Part shown: positions 20,883 to 30,462 of the stretch, one piece after another | How the letters are laid out: the number at the start of each line of letters is the position of its first letter | Numbering within the stretch: position 1 is the first letter of the stretch | Source: Bifidobacterium ramosum | GTDB lineage: Bacteria; Actinomycetota; Actinomycetes; Actinomycetales; Bifidobacteriaceae | Assembly: GCF_009299505.1 (NCBI RefSeq) | Contig: NZ_WBSM01000004.1 | Location: 1-42,603 of the forward strand | Length of the DNA: 42,603 nucleotides | Direction: 5' to 3' | Made by a program: the position numbers and the translations under genes | The notes under the pieces: model-generated | Database searches by the model: none | Told to the model about the DNA's origin: nothing | Seen by the model: only the letters and a program-made list of their open reading frames with translations

Positions 20883-21443
20883 TTACTCGGACTCGCCGTC
20901 CGTGGCGCCGCCGTCGCCTGCGGTCTCGTCGGACGGGTCGGCGTCCGTGGCCGGCTCCGATGCGGAGGCCGGGGCGGACGGATCATCGGCGGATTCGTCC
21001 GCATGATCGTCGGACGAATCATCGGCCGTCTCGGACGCACGCTGGTCGGCGTCCGCGCAGATCGCGCTGAGCAGGCCGTGGATGAACGCCGGCGAATCGT
21101 CGTCGCACAGCGTCTTCGACAGGCTCAGGGCCTCGTCGATGGCGACCTTGTCCGGCACTTCTTCGTTGAACAGGATCTCCCACACGGCGATGCGCAGAAT
21201 GTTGCGGTCGACGACCGGCATGCGCCAGACCTTCCAGCCGGTGGAGTGGTCGTTGAGCGTGCGGTCGATGTCACGACGGTGCTCGGCGACGCCGCGCACG
21301 ATGTCGATGGCGTAATCGGGAAGCGGGGTCTGCGCGCCCGGCTCGGCGATGCGCTCAGCAAGAAGGGACAGGATGTCCTGTCCCTTCTCATCCGCTTCGT
21401 ACAACGTATTCAGAGCCCTCTTGCGGGCGGTGGAACGTGCCAT
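20883..21443 (-). CDS. nusB: Transcription antitermination factor NusB with acidic C-terminal tail
   Basis: Encodes 186 aa. Residues 1 to about 133 are the helical NusB fold (ARSTARKRALNTLYEADEKG at the start, VDRNILRIAVWEILF, VAIDEALSLSKTLC). With NusE (S10) it binds boxA RNA and supports processive rRNA transcription. Residues about 134-186 form a very acidic, Ser/Asp/Ala-rich tail (SDDHADESADDPS) outside the conserved domain, probably disordered. An AGAGAG site precedes the ATG. It lies 54 bp after efp, matching the common actinobacterial efp-nusB pairing. Confidence 0.95.
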   Translation of the reverse strand: MARSTARKRALNTLYEADEKGQDILSLLAERIAEPGAQTPLPDYAIDIVRGVAEHRRDIDRTLNDHSTGWKVWRMPVVDRNILRIAVWEILFNEEVPDKVAIDEALSLSKTLCDDDSPAFIHGLLSAICADADQRASETADDSSDDHADESADDPSAPASASEPATDADPSDETAGDGGATDGESE

Positions 21444-21497
21444 GAAGCTCTCTATTCCTTACTTGCTGCGAACTCGCTGCGAATCGATCGCGATCGC

Positions 21498-22064
21498 TCA
21501 GTTGTTTTCGCGGCCGAGGTAGGAGCCGTCGCGGGTGTCGACCTTGACCTTCTCGCCCTCGTTGATGAACAGCGGGACCTGGATCTCGGCGCCGGTCTCG
21601 ACGGTGGCCGGCTTGGTGCCGGCGTTGGAGCGGTTGCCCTGCAGACCCGGCTCGGTGTGGGTGATGGTCAGGATCACGGAGGCCGGCAGTTCGACGGACA
21701 GCGGGGTGCCGTCGTGGAAGGACACGATGCAGTCGGTGCCTTCGAGCAGGTACTTGGCCTGATCGCCGACCAGGGTCTTCGGGATGTAGATCTGATCGTA
21801 GGTGGTCATGTCCATGAAGACGAAGTTCTCGCCGTCCTCGTAGGAGTACTGCAGGGTGCGGTTGTCGACGGTCTCGAATTCCATCTTCATGCCCGCGTTG
21901 AAGGTCTTGTCGACGATCTTGCCGGAGAGGACGTTCTTGATGGTGGTGCGCACGAAGGCGGGGCCCTTGCCCGGCTTGACGTGCTGGAACTTGGTGACGG
22001 TCCACAGCTGGCCGTCAAGGTTCAGGACGGAACCGTTCTTGATGTCATTGGTAGTCTGTGCCAC
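21498..22064 (-). CDS. efp: Elongation factor P
   Basis: Encodes 188 aa with the three-domain KOW/OB architecture. EF-P enters the ribosomal E site and rescues stalling at consecutive prolines. The tip loop reads [10 protein letters not shown] with Lys33 at the tip. This PGKGP-type loop is the actinobacterial form, which is reported to work without the lysyl or rhamnosyl modifications of other bacteria. The start codon is GTG (22064) with AGGTGAG upstream. It heads the efp-nusB-carAB-pyrF/gmk run. A 14-nt palindrome CGCCTATACAGGCG lies about 65 bp upstream. Confidence 0.96.
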   Translation of the reverse strand: MAQTTNDIKNGSVLNLDGQLWTVTKFQHVKPGKGPAFVRTTIKNVLSGKIVDKTFNAGMKMEFETVDNRTLQYSYEDGENFVFMDMTTYDQIYIPKTLVGDQAKYLLEGTDCIVSFHDGTPLSVELPASVILTITHTEPGLQGNRSNAGTKPATVETGAEIQVPLFINEGEKVKVDTRDGSYLGRENN

Positions 22065-22158
22065 TGTTACTCACCTATTCGTTGAATTACATGTGCATAA
22101 AGCTGAAAATAGCCTTGCTTATTATGCCATACCGCCTATACAGGCGTTTCCAATATAA

Positions 22159-22196
22159 GGAAACCCCCTGAACCTGTTTGGGTTCAGGGGGTTTCC
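22159..22196 (-). terminator. tuf: Rho-independent-type terminator of tuf
   Basis: A 16-bp perfect stem, GGAAACCCCCTGAACC with GGTTCAGGGGGTTTCC, surrounds a short loop 44 bp after the tuf stop. On the minus strand it is followed by TTATATTGG, a modest T-rich tail. It separates the str operon from efp. Confidence 0.85.
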
Positions 22197-22239
22197 TAGA
22201 ACGCTAGTTCAAGCGCGTCACGATACTTCGCTGATGCAA

Positions 22240-23439
22240 TCAGGCGAGGATCTTGGTGACACGGCCCGAGCCGACGGTGTGGCCGCCTTCACGCACAGCG
22301 AAGGTCAGGCCCTCCTCCATAGCGATCGGCTGGATCAGCTCGACGGTGAAGGTCGCGTGATCGCCCGGCTGGACCATCTCGACGCCTTCCGGCAGCTCGA
22401 TGACGCCGGTGACGTCGGTGGTGCGGAAGTAGAACTGCGGACGGTAGTTGGAGAAGAACGGCGAGTGACGGCCGCCTTCGTCCTTGGTCAGCACGTAGAC
22501 TTCGCCCTCGAACTTGGTGTGCGGGGTGACGGAGCCCGGCTTGGCCACAACCTGGCCACGCTCAACATCGGTACGGTTGATGCCGCGGAGCAGCAGACCG
22601 GTGTTGTCGCCAGCCTCGCAGGCGTCCATGGTCTTGTGGAACGTCTCGATGGAGGTGACGGTGGTCTGCTGGGTCGGACGGATGCCGACGATCTCGACCG
22701 GGGTGTTGACGGCCAGCTGGCCACGCTCAACACGGCCGGTGACGACGGTACCACGGCCGGAGATGGTGAAGACGTCCTCGATCGGCATCAGGAACGGCTT
22801 GTCGAGGTCGTGGACCGGGGTCGGGATGTACTCGTCGACGGCGTCCATGAGCTTCTTGATCTGCTCAACCCAGTGCTCGTGATCCGGAGCGTCATCGTGC
22901 AGAGCGCCGTAGGCGGACACGCGGATGACCGGGCAGTCACGATCGAAGCCGTTCTCGTCGAGGAGGTCACGGACCTCTTCCTCAACGAGCTCGATGAGCT
23001 CCTCGTCCTCGACCATATCGCACTTGTTCAGGGCGACGAGGATCTTCGGGACGCCCACCTGACGGGCGAGCAGCACGTGCTCGCGGGTCTGGGCCATCGG
23101 GCCGTCGGTGGCGGCCACAACGAGGATGGCGCCATCCATCTGGGCGGCACCGGTGATCATGTTCTTCACGAAGTCGGCGTGGCCCGGGCAGTCCACGTGA
23201 GCGTAGTGACGCTTCGCGGTCTGGTACTCGATGTGGGCGATGTTGATGGTGATACCACGCTGCTGCTCTTCCGGAGCGGCGTCGATCTGGTTGAAGTCGT
23301 ACTCCGGGTTGAGGTCCGGGTACTCCTCGTGCAGAACCTTGGAGATGGCCGCGGTCAGGGTCGTCTTGCCGTGATCGACGTGGCCGATGGTACCAATGTT
23401 AACGTGCGGCTTAGTACGCTCGTACTTTTCCTTTGCCAT
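22240..23439 (-). CDS. tuf: Elongation factor Tu
   Basis: Encodes 399 aa. The G domain has [27 protein letters not shown] and NKCD, followed by the two beta-barrel domains ending in [11 protein letters not shown]. It delivers aminoacyl-tRNA to the ribosome. A strong AGGAGGACAAAACTA precedes the ATG. It is separated from fusA by 177 bp that hold a hairpin and a promoter-like sequence, so tuf may be expressed both from the str operon and independently. Confidence 0.98.
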   Translation of the reverse strand: MAKEKYERTKPHVNIGTIGHVDHGKTTLTAAISKVLHEEYPDLNPEYDFNQIDAAPEEQQRGITINIAHIEYQTAKRHYAHVDCPGHADFVKNMITGAAQMDGAILVVAATDGPMAQTREHVLLARQVGVPKILVALNKCDMVEDEELIELVEEEVRDLLDENGFDRDCPVIRVSAYGALHDDAPDHEHWVEQIKKLMDAVDEYIPTPVHDLDKPFLMPIEDVFTISGRGTVVTGRVERGQLAVNTPVEIVGIRPTQQTTVTSIETFHKTMDACEAGDNTGLLLRGINRTDVERGQVVAKPGSVTPHTKFEGEVYVLTKDEGGRHSPFFSNYRPQFYFRTTDVTGVIELPEGVEMVQPGDHATFTVELIQPIAMEEGLTFAVREGGHTVGSGRVTKILA

Positions 23440-23505
23440 TAGTTTTGTCCTCCTGGACGTCTCGTGTAGGACTTCCCCAAGCTCTTGGCCCGGGGCACTC
23501 GCTAC

Positions 23506-23535
23506 AGTTTACTGGGTTTCTGGGTTATGTGCCAC
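23506..23535 (-). promoter_or_regulatory. tuf: Possible tuf promoter
   Basis: On the minus strand GTGGCA (-35-like, 4/6) is followed after 18 nt by TAAACT (-10-like), about 65 bp upstream of the tuf start. The position suits an internal promoter giving extra EF-Tu; the match is moderate. Confidence 0.4.
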
Positions 23536-23550
23536 TTTGGAGCCAGAACC

Positions 23551-23582
23551 CAGTCAGCGCTACACGATATTAGCGCTGACTG
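23551..23582 (-). terminator. Hairpin in the fusA-tuf gap
   Basis: CAGTCAGCGCTA pairs perfectly with TAGCGCTGACTG around an 8-nt loop, 35 bp after the fusA stop. There is no T-tract on either side, so it may be an attenuating, processing or stabilising stem rather than a full terminator. Confidence 0.5.
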
Positions 23583-23616
23583 GAGACACTGTCATCTCAC
23601 AATGTGACCCCGCGTG

Positions 23617-25746
<2,130 letters not shown>

Positions 25747-25776
25747 TGCTTTTCCTTAGCTCTCGTTCTGAAGAAA

Positions 25777-26247
25777 TTACCAGCGGTAGTGAGCGAAGGC
25801 CTTGTTGGCCTCTGCCATCTTATGAGTATCCTCGCGGCGCTTGACAGAAGCACCGAGGCCGTTGGAGGCATCGAGGATCTCGTTGGCGAGACGCTCGGCC
25901 ATGGTCTTCTCACGACGGGCGCGGGAGAAGTCGGTCAGCCAGCGCAGGGACAGGGTGTTGGCGCGGGCCGGCTTGACCTCGACCGGGACCTGGTAGGTGG
26001 CGCCGCCGACACGGCGGGAGCGGACCTCGAGGGACGGACGGATGTTGTCCAGGGCGCGCTTGAGAACGGCGACCGGCTCCTGGTCGGTCTTCTCCTTGAC
26101 CATATCGAGCGCGGAGTAGACGATGTCCTCGGCGATCGACTTCTTGCCGTCGAGCAGGATCTTGTTGATGAGCTGGGCCACCACGGTCGAGCCGTAGATC
26201 GGATCGGGCAGCAGCTGGTGCTTCTTGGAGGGGCCTTTACGTGACAT
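25777..26247 (-). CDS. rpsG: Ribosomal protein S7 (uS7)
   Basis: Encodes 156 aa, normal length. It opens [20 protein letters not shown] and contains [24 protein letters not shown]. It is a primary 16S rRNA binder nucleating the 30S head and contacts the E-site tRNA. It starts only 5 bp after the rpsL stop, which implies one transcript with rpsL, fusA and possibly tuf. Confidence 0.98.
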   Translation of the reverse strand: MSRKGPSKKHQLLPDPIYGSTVVAQLINKILLDGKKSIAEDIVYSALDMVKEKTDQEPVAVLKRALDNIRPSLEVRSRRVGGATYQVPVEVKPARANTLSLRWLTDFSRARREKTMAERLANEILDASNGLGASVKRREDTHKMAEANKAFAHYRW

Positions 26248-26252
26248 ATCTC

Positions 26253-26624
26253 TTACTTCGCCTTCTTTGCTCCGTACAGGGAACGACCCTGCTTGCGGTC
26301 CTTAACACCCTGGGTATCGAGCGCGCCACGCACGATGTGGTAACGCACACCCGGCAGATCCTTGACACGGCCGCCGCGCACGAGCACGATGGAGTGCTCC
26401 TGCAGGTTGTGGCCCTCGCCCGGGATGTAGGCGGTGACTTCGATGCCCGAGGAAAGGCGCACACGGGCGACCTTACGCAGAGCCGAGTTCGGCTTCTTCG
26501 GGGTGGTGGTGTAGACACGGGTGCACACGCCGCGACGCAGCGGGCTGCCCTTCAGCGCCAAAGTCTTGGACTTCTTCGGCTTTGCCTGACGTCCCTTGCG
26601 GACGAGCTGTTCAATAGTAGGCAA
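26253..26624 (-). CDS. rpsL: Ribosomal protein S12 (uS12)
   Basis: Encodes 123 aa. It contains the decoding-centre segments [13 protein letters not shown] (Lys43) and [13 protein letters not shown] (Lys88), the wild-type streptomycin-sensitive residues; Asp89 is the methylthiolation position in other bacteria. No ATG is in frame: the start is TTG at 26624, preceded by GGAG. First gene of the str operon. The 26625-26922 stretch upstream must hold the operon promoter, but no clear -35/-10 pair was recognised. Confidence 0.97.
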   Translation of the reverse strand: MPTIEQLVRKGRQAKPKKSKTLALKGSPLRRGVCTRVYTTTPKKPNSALRKVARVRLSSGIEVTAYIPGEGHNLQEHSIVLVRGGRVKDLPGVRYHIVRGALDTQGVKDRKQGRSLYGAKKAK

Positions 26625-26922
26625 CTTGAATTCTCCGATTCAGTGGTTTTTCTTGTCTTCGTGCGACCGCCACACTGCGCCCACACTCCGACCACTGATC
26701 GACAGATCGGTCGAAGATAGCCACAGTCCACCGGCCCGATGGCCCGATCCTCTTTCACAGTCCGCATTACTGCGCGCGATCCAGTCGATTCACGGGATAT
26801 CCCAACCCGCATGCCTGTTACATAAGGCATGCCGTTGGCACACACGAATTACTATGATACGCAAGTCAAGGACAAACAACACGCCGTTGTGCCGCACCGG
26901 TCAGTCGGCCTACGACGACTAC

Positions 26923-26959
26923 CGAAAAAACAAAAACCCGGAACCTTGGTTCCGGGTTT
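26923..26959 (-). terminator. Rho-independent terminator of tRNA-His
   Basis: On the minus strand AACCCGGAACC pairs with GGTTCCGGGTT around a short loop and is followed by TTTGTTTTTTCGG, a clear T-tract. It begins 3 bp after the encoded CCA end of the tRNA. Confidence 0.9.
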
Positions 26960-26962
26960 TGG

Positions 26963-27039
26963 TGGGGTGGATAACGCGGCTCGAACGCGCGACCTTCTGA
27001 ACCACAATCAGATGCTCTACCAACTGAGCTATATCCACC
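26963..27039 (-). tRNA. tRNA-His (anticodon GTG)
   Basis: The minus strand folds as a cloverleaf: acceptor GTGGATA / TATCCAC, D-arm GCTCAGTTGGTAGAGC, anticodon stem TCTGA / TCAGA around loop TTGTGGT (anticodon at 27003-27005), and T-arm GCGCG-TTCGAGC-CGCGT. An extra 5' G opposite C73 gives the histidine-specific G-1:C73 pair. CCA is encoded. A promoter lies upstream and a terminator immediately downstream, so it is a single-gene unit. Confidence 0.95.
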
Positions 27040-27082
27040 ATGTGGCTGTCTCCAGCGGACTGGATTCAGACAACAGATGGAT

Positions 27083-27110
27083 ACTATACACGAATCGTCG
27101 GAACATGCCA
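27083..27110 (-). promoter_or_regulatory. Promoter of tRNA-His
   Basis: On the minus strand TGGCAT (-35-like) and TATAGT (-10) are 16 nt apart, ending about 43 bp upstream of the tRNA. The -10 box is close to consensus. Confidence 0.6.
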
Positions 27111-27272
27111 CTTCCGCGTGTCGCGGCGTGTCATCGACGCGATGCATGTTCGCTTCCGCACATCACAACCACCGCTATGTGCGGTTTTGTGTGTTTTTCC
27201 ATGGTCCTCAAAACAGTTGCAACCATTGGCATTACGACACGCTGCACCGCATACTGAGTGAACAAAAGAGGG

Positions 27273-27278
27273 TATACT
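27273..27278 (+). promoter_or_regulatory. -10 box of the candidate leader transcript
   Basis: TATACT is a near-consensus -10 hexamer. The -35 region at 16-18 nt is poor. A start around 27285 would produce the structured RNA that follows. Confidence 0.45.
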
Positions 27279-27409
27279 GACCAGTGAAGGCCGGAGTTGC
27301 CAATCGGCCGGGAATCCGGCAGGTCGCAACGAAGCGCACGGTTGTGAAATCTCGCGCAACGCCTTCATAACACATAACCGAAGAATAATTGAGGAACAGC
27401 AAACACCAT

Positions 27410-27508
27410 ATGATCACCGCGCGGGGCGCACTGGCAGTGCGCGAACATCACACGATGGGCATACGGTCCGCACAGGGCGGTGCGGAAATAATCGAAGACA
27501 TATCATGA
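27410..27508 (+). CDS. Putative 32-aa leader ORF
   Basis: ATG at 27410 opens a 32-codon frame beginning MITARGALAVREHHTMGIRS and ending EIIEDIS. GAGGA lies about 15 nt upstream, a rather long spacing. The stop overlaps a further ATG (ATGA at 27505) whose frame runs through the terminator stem. The codons span the two internal hairpins, so ribosome progress could influence the downstream stem. There is no long run of one amino acid apart from His-His, so no obvious amino-acid sensor is visible. It may be non-coding. Confidence 0.3.
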   Translation: MITARGALAVREHHTMGIRSAQGGAEIIEDIS

Positions 27509-27522
27509 GTGACCTCCTTTCC

Positions 27523-27562
27523 AACGGTGGCCCGTGCGGAACCTTCCGCACGGGCCACCGTT
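27523..27562 (+). terminator. Very strong hairpin terminator/attenuator
   Basis: A 19-bp perfect inverted repeat (AACGGTGGCCCGTGCGGAA and its complement, separated by CC) is followed by GTTGTTT. It lies 288 bp upstream of the aldolase gene. The T-tail is short, but the stem is the most stable in the window. Confidence 0.75.
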
Positions 27563-27685
27563 GTTTCCAAGCATCCATCAACTCTGCCGGCCGCACGTCC
27601 GGCCCACTTCGGAACACACGCTCCCATCTCGGAACGCACACGCCCACATCACACATGATCATCCCGTCCCCTCCCACCACCCCAA

Positions 27686-27729
27686 CGGACATACAGCCGA
27701 AAACATAGGAGCAATCGGCTGTATGTCCG
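27686..27729. repeat. 44-bp palindromic repeat, copy 5
   Basis: Exact consensus arms around centre AAACATAGGAGCAA, with CCCC / GGGG flanks. It lies 121 bp upstream of the aldolase gene and, with copy 1, is one of the two copies not between convergent genes. Confidence 0.9.
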
Positions 27730-27850
27730 TCAAGGGGAAAGGCCGCGACGCCGAACGGGCTCCGATCGCAATCCCGTTCGCCACACCCTTTCGACGGACC
27801 ATCGCGGGCAGTAGACTCAAGGTCAACCATCCCATGATCAAGGAGCCAAC

Positions 27851-28888
27851 ATGCTGTCCTTCGAAAACGACTATTCCTGCGGGGCCGCCCCCGACATCAT
27901 CGCCCGCCTCGCCGCGACGAACACCGACCAGTTCCCCGGCTACGGCTCCGACCAACTCACCGCGCAGGCCAAAGACAAGATCCGCGAGGCATGCGGCGCA
28001 CCGGACGCCGACGTATGGTTCCTCGTCGGCGGCACCCAGACCAACCAGACCGTCATCGACTCGATCACCCCGCAATACGCCGGCGTCGTCGCGGCAGCCA
28101 GCGGCCACGTGAACGTCCACGAAGCCGGCGCGATCGAAGCCACCGGGCACAAGGTACTCACGCTTCCCCAGCACAACGGCAAGATCGACGCCGACGAACT
28201 CGACCAGTACTGCGCCACGTTCTACGCCGACGCCAATTATGAGCACATGGTCTTCCCCGGCTCCGTCTATATCTCGCAGGCCACCGAATACGGCACGCTG
28301 TACACCAAGGCCGAACTCGAACGCATCGCCGAGATCGCGCACCGGTACGACATGCCGCTGTTCGTGGACGGCGCGCGGCTCGGCTATGCGCTCACCGCCA
28401 CCGGCAACGACGTGACGCTCGCCGACCTCGCCCGCATCGCCGACGTGTTCTACATCGGCGGCACCAAGGTGGGCGCGCTGTTCGGCGAGGCGGTCGTGTT
28501 CACGCATCACGGCAAGTTCAGCGGCACGCCGAAGCATTTCCTGACGCTCATCAAGCAGCACGGCGCGCTGCTGGCGAAGGGCTGGCTGCTCGGCCTGCAG
28601 TTCGACACGCTGTTCACCGACGACCTGTATTGCCGCATCGCCCGCAACGCCAACGCCGCCGCCGACCGCATCCGCGCGGCGCTGCGAGACAAGGGCTATA
28701 CGCTCACGTTCGACGCGCCGACGAACCAGATCTTCATCACGCTCGACGACGCGACACGGAAGCGCCTGGAGCAGCACGTGCGGCTCGGATTCATGGAGCA
28801 GGCCGACGAGACGCATACGGTGATGCGCATCTGCACGAGCTGGTCCACCACCGAAGCACAGGTCGAGGAGCTGCTGGCACTGCTGTAG
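27851..28888 (+). CDS. Low-specificity L-threonine aldolase-like PLP enzyme
   Basis: Encodes 345 aa, normal for the beta-eliminating lyase/threonine aldolase family (fold-type I PLP). Visible are the opening SFENDYSCGAAPDIIARL, the cofactor-binding VDGARLGYAL, and the Schiff-base Lys206 in YIGGTKVGALFGEAVV. The family cleaves L-threonine or L-allo-threonine to glycine and acetaldehyde, but close relatives act on other beta-hydroxy amino acids, so the substrate is inferred. CAAGGAGCCAAC precedes the ATG. It is monocistronic, with a terminator 5 bp downstream. Confidence 0.85.
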   Translation: MLSFENDYSCGAAPDIIARLAATNTDQFPGYGSDQLTAQAKDKIREACGAPDADVWFLVGGTQTNQTVIDSITPQYAGVVAAASGHVNVHEAGAIEATGHKVLTLPQHNGKIDADELDQYCATFYADANYEHMVFPGSVYISQATEYGTLYTKAELERIAEIAHRYDMPLFVDGARLGYALTATGNDVTLADLARIADVFYIGGTKVGALFGEAVVFTHHGKFSGTPKHFLTLIKQHGALLAKGWLLGLQFDTLFTDDLYCRIARNANAAADRIRAALRDKGYTLTFDAPTNQIFITLDDATRKRLEQHVRLGFMEQADETHTVMRICTSWSTTEAQVEELLALL

Positions 28889-28892
28889 CCGT

Positions 28893-28932
28893 GATGAGTT
28901 CGACGATCGAGAGGCCGATCGTCGAACTCATC
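28893..28932 (+). terminator. Terminator after the aldolase gene
   Basis: GATGAGTTCGACGATCG pairs perfectly (17 bp) with CGATCGTCGAACTCATC around a 6-nt loop, directly after the stop. Without a clear T-tract it may serve both the aldolase and the convergent glycosyltransferase gene. Confidence 0.75.
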
Positions 28933-29015
28933 CCCTGCAGACGATTCCCAACACGCAAGGCAGACACAGGAACGGGTGCCAAGCGTCAAGCCGGGCTCTG
29001 ACCAACCGTCACTCG

Positions 29016-30212
29016 TCAGCCGACGTCCGCGATCGCCTCGCGTTCCATGTCCACGAACTTCGCCACAGACGCCTCGACCGAATAATGCTCCTTCGTGTGT
29101 TCGGCATATCGCGCACCCCACTCGGCCAGCTCATCCGGATGGTCGATCCACCAGTCGATGCGCTGCGCCAACGCCGCCGCATCGCGCACCGGGAACAGCG
29201 ACTTGTCCAACAGCGCGAACTGTCCGGCGGCGCTCAGCTCGGCAGACGCGATCACCGGCACCAGCCCTGATGCCATGCCCTCGATCACGCTCAGCGACTC
29301 GATATCCACGATCGACGGATGCACGAACAGGTCACATGAGCGCAGCAACGCCGGCATGTCGGCGTTCTGATGAAATCCGATCGACGCTGGGCGACCTAGC
29401 AGCATCTTCGCACGGAACCGCAGATACCGTTGCAACGGGCCCGTGCCGCAAATCGTCAGTTCGATGTCCTTGGCGTGGCGGCAGCGCGCGATCGCCTTGA
29501 TCAGCGTGATATGGTCCTTCTCATGGGTGAGCCGGCCGGACGCGACGACGCGGAACGGCACCGGCGACGGGGTGCCGGGCTCGCGTTGCCGTTTCGGCGT
29601 GAACCGGGCGGTGTAGCCGTTCGAGATCACGTGCAGCTTGGCCCGGTAGCCGTGCGCACGCAGCTGGCCGGCGATCATCTCGGTGGGCGCGTGGATATGG
29701 CCGACGCCGCGGTACAGCCACATCCGGAACAGCCAGTACAGGAAGTCGGACATGCCCGGGACATGGCGCAACGGACCGGCGGAATACGTGACGTTCTCAG
29801 GCTGCAGATGGAAGCCGGCCGTGACCGGAATACCCATGGCGCGCGCGACCTTGGCGGCATGTCGGCCGAAACGGAACGGCAGATAGATGTGCACGACGTC
29901 AGCGCCGCGGAAGGCGGTGCGGAACAGGGTCTCGCTCGGTTCGGCGAACTGCATCTGCTGTTTGGCCGCGACCCACGAGACGAGCGGGACATGGCTCACC
30001 CGCGCCGGGTATTCGGGCGCGCCGATGCCGACGAGCCGCACATGGTGCCCCTGCCGTTCGAGTTCGTGCGCGTATTGCAGCGCCGAATTGGAGGTGCCGT
30101 TGCCCTGATTGCCGATCGTGTCCATGACGAGCACGATGGTCAGCGGGCGGTCGAGTTGCGGCTGGCTGGCTGCGGCATCGGCTGCGACGCCGTCTTCCTG
30201 TTGTTCACGCAT
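29016..30212 (-). CDS. GT4-family glycosyltransferase
   Basis: Encodes 398 aa. A GT-B fold is suggested by an N-terminal Rossmann-like domain (TIVLVMDTIGNQGNGTSN, then HVRLVGIG), a linker, and a C-terminal nucleotide-sugar domain (FRVVASGRLTHEKDHITLIKAI; DLFVHPSIVDIESLSVIEGMASG, which holds the EX7E-type motif). Enzymes of this class transfer a sugar from a UDP/GDP donor to a lipid or polysaccharide. There is no signal peptide, so it is probably cytosolic at the membrane face. The acceptor is unknown. Bifidobacterial paralogues act in glycolipid or exopolysaccharide synthesis, but no such neighbours are present. GAGG lies 4 nt before the ATG. Confidence 0.85.
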   Translation of the reverse strand: MREQQEDGVAADAAASQPQLDRPLTIVLVMDTIGNQGNGTSNSALQYAHELERQGHHVRLVGIGAPEYPARVSHVPLVSWVAAKQQMQFAEPSETLFRTAFRGADVVHIYLPFRFGRHAAKVARAMGIPVTAGFHLQPENVTYSAGPLRHVPGMSDFLYWLFRMWLYRGVGHIHAPTEMIAGQLRAHGYRAKLHVISNGYTARFTPKRQREPGTPSPVPFRVVASGRLTHEKDHITLIKAIARCRHAKDIELTICGTGPLQRYLRFRAKMLLGRPASIGFHQNADMPALLRSCDLFVHPSIVDIESLSVIEGMASGLVPVIASAELSAAGQFALLDKSLFPVRDAAALAQRIDWWIDHPDELAEWGARYAEHTKEHYSVEASVAKFVDMEREAIADVG

Positions 30213-30310
30213 TGCCTCATCCTATCGCCGCCGCCGACCGACGCCGGCTCGCCTGTTCGCACAGGTCCTCACAGGTCTTGCGTGTCATGGCCTCGTCGCG
30301 GCCTCGTCGC

Positions 30311-30364
30311 GCGTGGCAGTAATGACTCGCTGACGCACCGCTCAGCGAGTCATTACTGCCACGC
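30311..30364. repeat. Long perfect inverted repeat (23-bp arms), first of a pair
   Basis: GCGTGGCAGTAATGACTCGC plus TGA (30311-30333) is perfectly complementary to 30342-30364 around an 8-nt loop. It lies between the divergent glycosyltransferase and purT genes, so it is not a 3'-end terminator. The outer GTGGC and inner CGCTGA ends are shared with the next repeat. Confidence 0.85.
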
Positions 30365-30373
30365 ACAGGGTGT

Positions 30374-30425
30374 CGTGGCGGTTTTCGCTTGCTGAGCCCA
30401 CGCTCAGCGAGCGAAAACCGCCACG
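30374..30425. repeat. Long inverted repeat (24-bp arms, one mismatch), second of a pair
   Basis: CGTGGCGGTTTTCGCTTGCT plus GAGC (30374-30397) pairs with 30402-30425 with a single mismatch, around a 4-nt loop. It starts 9 bp after the first repeat and has the same end sequences with a different middle. It ends 38 bp upstream of the purT start. Confidence 0.85.
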
Positions 30426-30462
30426 CGGACGACGGACGGCGCCACATGGCACAATGAGGGGC

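Larger units (their letters stand above)
27285..27570 (+). ncRNA. Candidate structured leader or small RNA
   Basis: Successive self-complementary segments follow the -10 box. GTTGC (27297) and GCAAC flank an inner GCCGG-GAAT-CCGGC hairpin. GCGCACT-GGC-AGTGCGC is at 27427-27443. TCCGCAC pairs with GTGCGGA at about 27467-27486. The 19-bp terminator stem is at 27523-27562. GTCCGCAC and GTGCGGAA at about 27466-27487 match the terminator arms and could pair with them instead, the layout of an attenuator. It does not carry the signatures of RNase P RNA, tmRNA, T-box or the common riboswitches. The rest of 27111-27850 shows only the 44-bp repeat at 27686. Confidence 0.4.

Noticed and set aside
26253..26624. 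Streptomycin-resistance mutation in rpsL
   Set aside because: Lys43 and Lys88 are both wild type in the translated sequence.
27285..27570. Identification as RNase P RNA, tmRNA, a T-box or a named riboswitch
   Set aside because: None of their conserved core motifs was found; only generic stem-loops are visible, so it is kept as an unnamed candidate.
27505..27708. 67-codon frame starting at the ATGA overlap after the leader ORF
   Set aside because: It runs straight through the 19-bp terminator stem and into a 44-bp palindrome, so it is unlikely to encode a functional protein.
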